Shown here: positions 1 to 5,904 of the stretch, in pieces
Layout: each line of letters begins with the position of its first letter
How positions within the stretch are numbered: the stretch's first letter is position 1
Assembly: GCA_965602945.1 (NCBI GenBank)
Contig: CBFDBC010000210.1
Coordinates: forward strand, 1 to 5,904
DNA from: JAUXEH01 sp965602945
GTDB taxonomy: Bacteria > Acidobacteriota > Aminicenantia > Aminicenantales > Aminicenantaceae
Reading direction: 5' to 3'
Length of the DNA: 5,904 bases
Translations under genes and position numbers: made by a program
Notes under the pieces: model-generated
Databases searched by the model: none
Seen by the model: only the letters and a program-made list of their open reading frames with translations
What the model was told of the DNA's origin: nothing

Positions 1-734
1 TATCCGATGGTGCAGCCCTTGTAGAGATAGGTGAAACTCACCATGCGCTCCAGGACGTGCGAGAGGGGCAGAAACGAGAGGGTCGTGTCTGCCGGCGAGA
101 ATTCCAGGATCTCGTCGATGGCCCGGATGTTGCTCATGAAGTTGCTGTGCATCAGCATCACGCCTTTAGGGAGGCCGGTCGTGCCGGAGGTGTAAATAAT
201 GGAGGCGATGTCGCCGGGCTGGACCGCTGCGGCCGTCTGTTCGAATAGTTCGGGGTTTTCCCGGCCGAGTTCCCTCCCCTTCTCCTGCACATCCTCAAGG
301 GTCAATGTCCCAACGGGGGCGTCTCCACCCAAACTGATAAAGTGCTCGACCTAGTCCAGCTGAGGCCTCACCTCAGCCACCTTGGCCCACAGCTCGGATC
401 CAGCGCACACGACGATCTTGGCGTCGCTGTTGTTGATGATGTACTTGACCTGTTCGGGCATGAGAGAGGTGTAGATCGGGACCGTTACCCCGCCCAGACA
501 GAGGGTCGCGAGGTCTGTCATCACCCAGAAGGGACTGTTGTCGGAAAAGACGATGAGCTTGTCCCCTTTCCCGAGCCCCAGGGATTGAAGGCCCAGTGAA
601 AAATCCTTTACATACGTTTCGAACTCGGAAGTGGAGAGAGGTGTATACTCCCCTCCCTTCTTTTGGAGCATCAACGCGTCCTTGGGATAGGATTTTACGG
701 TATTCAAGAAAAGCTGACTGATGGTCTCGACCAT
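1..734 (-). pseudogene. AMP-forming long-chain fatty acid-CoA ligase, N-terminal part, interrupted by one in-frame TAG
   Basis: The family activates fatty acids with ATP to an acyl-adenylate and then transfers the acyl group to coenzyme A, usually at the inner face of the membrane. The start is ATG at 732-734, five bases after a perfect AAGGAGG. The first 127 codons give a typical N-terminus (YPKDALMLQKKGGEYTPLS, then GDKLIVFSDNSPFW and GGVTVPIYTSLMPEQVKYI). Codon 128 is TAG (351-353). I translated on in the same frame to position 3 and met no other stop. The continuation includes VEHFISLGGD, the AMP-binding P-loop IIYTSGTTGLPKGVM (residues 179-193) and LSFLPLSHVLERM. About 244 codons lie in the window; FAA1/FadD15-type enzymes (COG1022) are about 600 residues, so the rest lies beyond the left edge. 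If the TAG ends translation, the 127-residue product lacks the ATP-binding motif and would be inactive, and I see no convincing restart site. The family assignment is firm; whether the gene is truly broken is not. Confidence 0.8.
351..353 (-). other. In-frame TAG codon inside the acyl-CoA ligase frame
   Basis: On the minus strand the codons read GAG GTG AGG CCT CAG CTG GAC TAG GTC GAG CAC TTT ATC AGT, that is EVRPQLD-stop-VEHFIS. The residues on both sides are those expected of one continuous acyl-CoA synthetase, so this is a single-codon change, not a frameshift. Sense codons one base away include TAC and TAT (Tyr), CAG (Gln), AAG (Lys), GAG (Glu), TCG (Ser), TTG (Leu) and TGG (Trp). For comparison, gyrA ends in TAA and gyrB in TGA, so neither gene uses TAG as its stop. 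Confidence 0.93.
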
Positions 735-739
735 GATGG

Positions 740-746
740 CCTCCTT
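740..746 (-). promoter_or_regulatory. Ribosome binding site of the acyl-CoA ligase
   Basis: The minus strand reads AAGGAGG, a full match to the anti-Shine-Dalgarno, followed by CCATC and the ATG at 732-734. This five-base spacing fixes the start codon and shows that translation initiation of the ligase is intact despite the downstream TAG. Confidence 0.85.
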
Positions 747-762
747 GATCCTGAGTGGCTCA

Positions 763-792
763 ATTCTATTGAAGTCAGAGCGAGCCTGTCAA
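763..792 (-). promoter_or_regulatory. Predicted sigma-70 promoter of the acyl-CoA ligase
   Basis: In the 87-base gap after gyrA the minus strand has TTGACA (787-792, consensus -35), an 18-base spacer and TAGAAT (763-768, five of six matches to TATAAT). Transcription would begin near 756, giving a leader of about 22 bases that contains the AAGGAGG. This suggests that the ligase is transcribed independently of gyrBA, although no terminator separates them. The prediction rests on sequence match only. Confidence 0.6.
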
Positions 793-798
793 GTGGAC

Positions 799-808
799 CT
801 GTCGACAG
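799..808. repeat. Perfect 10-bp palindrome CTGTCGACAG next to the ligase promoter
   Basis: CTGTCGACAG equals its own reverse complement. It lies six bases upstream of the predicted -35 hexamer of the ligase promoter and 13 bases after the gyrA stop codon. The CTGTC motif recurs at 786-790, where it overlaps the -35. The position would suit an operator for a transcription factor, but a 10-bp palindrome can also arise by chance. No run of T follows it, so it is not an intrinsic terminator. Confidence 0.35.
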
Positions 809-821
809 TCTTTATTAATCG

Positions 822-3242
<2,421 letters not shown>

Positions 3243-3246
3243 GGGG

Positions 3247-3252
3247 TCTCCT
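3247..3252 (-). promoter_or_regulatory. Ribosome binding site of gyrA
   Basis: The minus strand reads AGGAGA four bases before the ATG at 3240-3242, within the 13-base gap after the gyrB stop (TGA, 3256-3258). It decides the gyrA start against the longer open frame that reaches back to 3323 inside gyrB. The short gap is typical of translational coupling within an operon. Confidence 0.8.
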
Positions 3253-3255
3253 AAA

Positions 3256-5640
3256 TCAGACGTCCAGGTTTTGGGCTTCCAGGGCGTTTTCTTCGATGAA
3301 GTTCCGGCGCGGCTCCACCTCATCCCCCATCAGGATGGTGAAGATCTTATCCGCCTCCACAGCGTCCTGTATGGACACCTGCAGCATCGACCGTTTCTCG
3401 GGATCCATGGTGGTTTCCCACAGCTGATGCGGAGTCATCTCGCCGAGGCCTTTGTACCGCTGGATCACGAGCCCTTTTTTTCCGTTCTGGTTGAGATAAT
3501 CCAGGAGCTTGGCTTCGTTCTCGATCTTGACGGTATCGCCGTTGGTGATGAGCTGGAAAGGAGGACGATAATCCTCCAGGTCCTTGTGGATCTTGTAGAG
3601 GCTCTGATAACGGGGCGAGGTGATCAGGTCCATGTCGACTTTGCAGCTGACCTGCATGCCGTTGATCCCGAAGGTCAGGGAAAGCTCATACAGGCCGTGC
3701 TCCTCATCCCGGGACATGGTGCAGTCGATCTCCCTCTCCTTCAGGTATTTATGGACCGTCTGCATTTTCGCTTTATCCCGCAGGAAGTCCGCACCATCGA
3801 CCTCATGGCGGAGGAGTGAGTCGATGAGAAAGAAGGGATAGTCCCTCCTCTCGAGGGCGCTGAGGCTGTTTTTCCTGGAAATGATCTTCTGTAGAAAGCG
3901 GCGGAACTGATCCCCCCTCAGGGGTTCATCAGTTCCGCTGGCCTTGAGCTGGAATTCATCGGAGATCTTCTTGTTCATGTATTTGTCAAACTCGCGTTCA
4001 TTGTCAATGTACTGGAAGGACCGGCCTTTGCTGATCTTGAAAAGAGGCGGCTGGGCCACATACAGGAATCCCCCTTCTATGAGCCGGGGCATCTGGCGGT
4101 AGAAAAATGTCAAGAGCAGGGTGCGGATGTGAGATCCGTCCACGTCCGCGTCCGTCATGATGATGACCTTGTGGTAGCGCAGCTTGTCCAGGTTAAAGTC
4201 ATTCTGCTCCACTCCGGTCCCCAGCGCGGAGATCATGAACCCGATCTCCTCGCTTTGGAGGATCTTGTCGAAACGTGCTTTCTCCACATTGAGGATTTTG
4301 CCCTTCAGGGGAAGGATCGCCTGGAAACGGCGGTCCCGGGCCTGTTTGGCGGAGCCTCCGGCCGAATCTCCCTCGACCAGGAAGATCTCGCTGCCGGCCG
4401 GATCCCGTTCCTGGCAGTCGGCCAGTTTGCCCGGGAGAGATGTGGACTCCAGGACGCCCTTGCGCCGCGCCAGTTCGCGGGCCTTCCGGGCCGCTTCCCT
4501 GGCCCGGGCGGCATCCAGGATCTTGAGGACCATCTTCTTGGAGACCGTGGGGTTCTCTTCGAAGTAGGTCGACAGCTGCTCGTTGACGATGGAGTCCACG
4601 ATACCCTTGACTTCGCTGTTGCCGAGCTTGGTCTTGGTCTGGCCTTCGAACTGAGGGTTCTGGAGCTTGAGGCTCAAGACGATGCACAGTCCCTCACGCG
4701 TATCGTCTCCCCCGAGGTTGGCCTTGAGGTCCTTGATCAGGTTGTTGGAGTTGGCATAGTTGTTGATGGAGCGTGTCAGCGCCGCCTTGAATCCAACCAG
4801 GTGAGTGCCGCCTTCGGTGGTGTTTATGTTGTTGACAAAAGAGAAGATGGTCTCGGAATATGAAGTGTTGTACTGGAGAGCCATCTCCACCACTACATCG
4901 TCCTTGATCTGCTCGAAATAGATGGGCTTGGGATTGAGCGGGGTCTTGTTCTGGTTGAGGTACTGAACGAACTCCTTGATCCCACCCTTGTACTGGAAAT
5001 CATGGCGCTTGTCCGTGCGTTCGTCCAGGATGGAGATCTTGAGGCCCTTGTTCAGGAAGGAGAGCTCGCGCAAGCGCTTGCTCAATATATCGAAGTTGTA
5101 CTCCAGCTCTGTGAAGATTTCCGGATCGGGCTTGAAGGTGGTCTTTGTCCCGGTTTTCTTGGTCGTTCCGATCTTCTTCAGCTTGGCCTTGGGCTTGCCT
5201 CTCACGTAGGACTGCGTATACACTCCGCCTTCGCGCTTGATCTCCAGGGATAGATCCTCGGCGAGCGCGTTCACGACGGATACGCCCACGCCGTGGAGCC
5301 CGCCGGAAACCTGATAGGACTTGCTGTCGAACTTACCGCCGGCGTGGAGAGTGGTCATTACGACCTCGGCAGCAGACTTCTTGGCGGTCTTGTGCATACC
5401 GACCGGGATGCCGCGCCCATCGTCGACCACCGTGACGCTGTTGTCCACATGGATGGTCACATCGATACGGCTGCAAAACCCGGCCAGGGCCTCGTCGATG
5501 CTGTTGTCGACGACTTCATAGACGAGGTGGTGGAGTCCATCCGTGCTGGTGCTCCCGATATACATGGCGGGACGCTTGCGCACGGCTTCCAAACCCTTGA
5601 GGACTTTGATGCTTTCAGCGGTATATTTTTTTGTTGTCAT
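3256..5640 (-). CDS. gyrB: DNA gyrase subunit B
   Basis: GyrB is the ATPase and TOPRIM subunit of cytoplasmic DNA gyrase. It has 794 residues. The GHKL ATPase domain (about 1-220) shows EVVDNSIDEA with catalytic Glu42 and Asn46, DDGRGIP (73-79) with Asp73, Lys103, the lid SGGLHGVGV (112-120), Arg136 and Thr165. The transducer domain (about 221-392) carries the ATP-contacting QTKTKLG loop (334-340). The TOPRIM domain has EGDSAGG (423-429, Glu423), PLKGKILN (444-451) and the metal site DADVD (Asp497, Asp499, Asp501). A block of about 165 residues (roughly 550-715) precedes the conserved QRYKGLGEM tail. This insertion is typical of Gram-negative GyrB (E. coli 804 residues) and absent from ParE and Gram-positive GyrB. 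The ATG at 5638-5640 is fixed by an in-frame TGA four codons upstream (5653-5655). Its Shine-Dalgarno is poor: AGAG only three bases from the ATG, in an A-rich stretch. gyrA follows after 13 bases. No recF end is visible upstream. Confidence 0.98.
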   Translation of the reverse strand: MTTKKYTAESIKVLKGLEAVRKRPAMYIGSTSTDGLHHLVYEVVDNSIDEALAGFCSRIDVTIHVDNSVTVVDDGRGIPVGMHKTAKKSAAEVVMTTLHAGGKFDSKSYQVSGGLHGVGVSVVNALAEDLSLEIKREGGVYTQSYVRGKPKAKLKKIGTTKKTGTKTTFKPDPEIFTELEYNFDILSKRLRELSFLNKGLKISILDERTDKRHDFQYKGGIKEFVQYLNQNKTPLNPKPIYFEQIKDDVVVEMALQYNTSYSETIFSFVNNINTTEGGTHLVGFKAALTRSINNYANSNNLIKDLKANLGGDDTREGLCIVLSLKLQNPQFEGQTKTKLGNSEVKGIVDSIVNEQLSTYFEENPTVSKKMVLKILDAARAREAARKARELARRKGVLESTSLPGKLADCQERDPAGSEIFLVEGDSAGGSAKQARDRRFQAILPLKGKILNVEKARFDKILQSEEIGFMISALGTGVEQNDFNLDKLRYHKVIIMTDADVDGSHIRTLLLTFFYRQMPRLIEGGFLYVAQPPLFKISKGRSFQYIDNEREFDKYMNKKISDEFQLKASGTDEPLRGDQFRRFLQKIISRKNSLSALERRDYPFFLIDSLLRHEVDGADFLRDKAKMQTVHKYLKEREIDCTMSRDEEHGLYELSLTFGINGMQVSCKVDMDLITSPRYQSLYKIHKDLEDYRPPFQLITNGDTVKIENEAKLLDYLNQNGKKGLVIQRYKGLGEMTPHQLWETTMDPEKRSMLQVSIQDAVEADKIFTILMGDEVEPRRNFIEENALEAQNLDV

Positions 5641-5666
5641 GGTCTCTTTTTTTCAGGGAAAATTGT

Positions 5667-5697
5667 GGGTTATGAGGGGTGGATTGTCACATAACCC
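5667..5697 (-). promoter_or_regulatory. Inverted repeat in the gyrB leader, possible RNA hairpin
   Basis: On the minus strand GGGTTATG (5690-5697) is followed 15 bases later by its exact complement CATAACCC (5667-5674). The loop contains GTG and CAC, which could extend the pairing. It lies inside the predicted gyrB leader, about 26 bases before the ATG. The downstream bases ACAATTTT give only a weak U-run, so a plain terminator is unlikely. A protein-binding site or a leader RNA structure affecting gyrB expression would both fit. Confidence 0.5.
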
Positions 5698-5720
5698 GTA
5701 AGGCATCTTTTACAGGGGTA

Positions 5721-5750
5721 ATTATACCAATTTTTCGGGCATTTTGTAAA
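5721..5750 (-). promoter_or_regulatory. Predicted sigma-70 promoter of the gyrB-gyrA operon
   Basis: The minus strand has TTTACA (5745-5750, five of six matches to TTGACA), an 18-base spacer and a perfect TATAAT (5721-5726). The -10 is preceded by TGG, making the extended form TGnTATAAT. Transcription would start near 5714, giving a leader of about 74 bases. Gyrase promoters in other bacteria are known to respond to supercoiling; whether this one does cannot be told from sequence. Confidence 0.75.
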
Positions 5751-5793
5751 GCGAAATCGGTAACAAACGGCGAAATAAATGGGTCCCGAAAAA
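5731..5793. repeat. 9-bp perfect inverted repeat flanking the gyrB -35 region
   Basis: TTTTTCGGG (5731-5739, plus strand) is matched exactly by its reverse complement CCCGAAAAA at 5785-5793, with 45 bases between. One arm lies within the spacer between the -10 and -35 of the gyrB promoter and the other about 35 bases upstream of the -35. The arm centres are 54 bases apart, close to five helical turns, so both arms face nearly the same side of the DNA. Confidence 0.5.
5751..5776. repeat. Direct repeat GCGAAAT upstream of the gyrB -35
   Basis: GCGAAAT occurs at 5751-5757 and again at 5770-5776 on the plus strand, 19 bases start to start (about two helical turns). The first copy abuts the -35 hexamer. 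Tandem 7-mers at this position could be activator sites, but the repeat is short and may be chance. Confidence 0.3.
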
Positions 5794-5904
5794 GTCATTA
5801 CGAACGCCTCTCGGGCCACTCCTCCGGCACTTGATAGGAACGTAGGAAGGCACAGGAATTTCTCACAAAAATGGCCGAGCGCTTTATAAAGGCCGGTGTT
5901 GAAA
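5794..5904. other. Unassigned stretch upstream of the gyrBA control region
   Basis: I recognise no gene here. On the minus strand two reading frames run open to the window edge, for about 79 codons (ending at the TAA at 5665-5667) and about 34 codons (ending in a double stop near 5798-5803). None shows a known motif. On the plus strand ATG at 5871 opens an 11-codon frame (MAERFIKAGVE) that reaches the edge, with only AGGA about 14 bases upstream. CTTTATAAAG (5882-5891) is a perfect 10-bp palindrome. The bases GTCATTACGAACG (5795-5807) loosely resemble the start of the dispersed GTCATTGCGAGCG repeats seen in many bacterial genomes, so an intergenic repeat is possible. Confidence 0.3.

Noticed and set aside
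735..821. Intrinsic terminator after gyrA
   Set aside because: The only dyad, CTGTCGACAG, is short and has no following T-run on the minus strand.
3243..3323. 27-codon N-terminal extension of gyrA
   Set aside because: It overlaps the end of gyrB out of frame, its sequence does not resemble GyrA, and the ATG at 3242 has AGGAGA at the right distance and the family's usual N-terminus.
4129..4863. Plus-strand open frame of 244 codons opposite gyrB
   Set aside because: It is antisense to the TOPRIM and transducer region of gyrB, with low-complexity LVD/VGV-type composition typical of shadow frames.
5871..5904. Start of a divergent plus-strand gene (MAERFIKAGVE)
   Set aside because: Only 11 codons are visible, the nearest AGGA is too far from the ATG and the upstream TTGATA has no good -10 partner; it cannot be supported from this window.
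5665..5904. 79-codon minus-strand frame running into the gyrB leader
   Set aside because: It is read through the gyrB promoter, is rich in Cys, Phe and Tyr without motif, and ends inside the leader hairpin; it is more likely a chance open frame.

Overview
The window carries three genes, all read from the minus strand (right to left): gyrB, gyrA, and the N-terminal part of an AMP-forming long-chain acyl-CoA synthetase that runs off the left edge. GyrB has the extra block of about 165 residues in its C-terminal half that marks Gram-negative (proteobacterial-type) gyrases. GyrA is of medium length and has no acidic tail. Base composition is moderately GC-rich. Together with an acyl-CoA synthetase of the FadD15/COG1022 kind, this fits a deltaproteobacterium (Desulfobacterota or a relative). 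That placement is inferred from protein character, not from any marker search.

Layout, in the direction of transcription. (1) 5904-5641 is an AT-richer non-coding stretch. It holds a strong sigma-70 promoter with an extended -10 (5721-5750), a 9-bp inverted repeat with one arm inside the promoter spacer, a short direct repeat just upstream of the -35, and an 8-bp hairpin in the predicted gyrB leader. (2) gyrB, 5640-3256. (3) A 13-nt gap with a good Shine-Dalgarno. (4) gyrA, 3242-822. (5) An 87-nt gap with no visible terminator but a good sigma-70 promoter and a perfect 10-bp palindrome. (6) The acyl-CoA synthetase, from 734 to beyond position 1.

GyrB and GyrA form the A2B2 gyrase heterotetramer, and their operon gives co-transcription of both subunits. 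Every diagnostic active-site residue looked for is present. The acyl-CoA synthetase has its own promoter and ribosome binding site, so its placement next to gyrA is probably coincidental.

The main anomaly is a single in-frame TAG at codon 128 of the synthetase. The same frame continues uninterrupted and clearly homologous to the window edge, including the P-loop motif. A recent nonsense mutation, a sequencing error, or amber decoding (for example pyrrolysine) could each explain it. I found no wholly new system. The remaining points of interest are the layered dyads in the gyrB control region, a variant GyrA box (QIRGGKG), and an unassigned stretch at 5794-5904 that may be a dispersed repeat.
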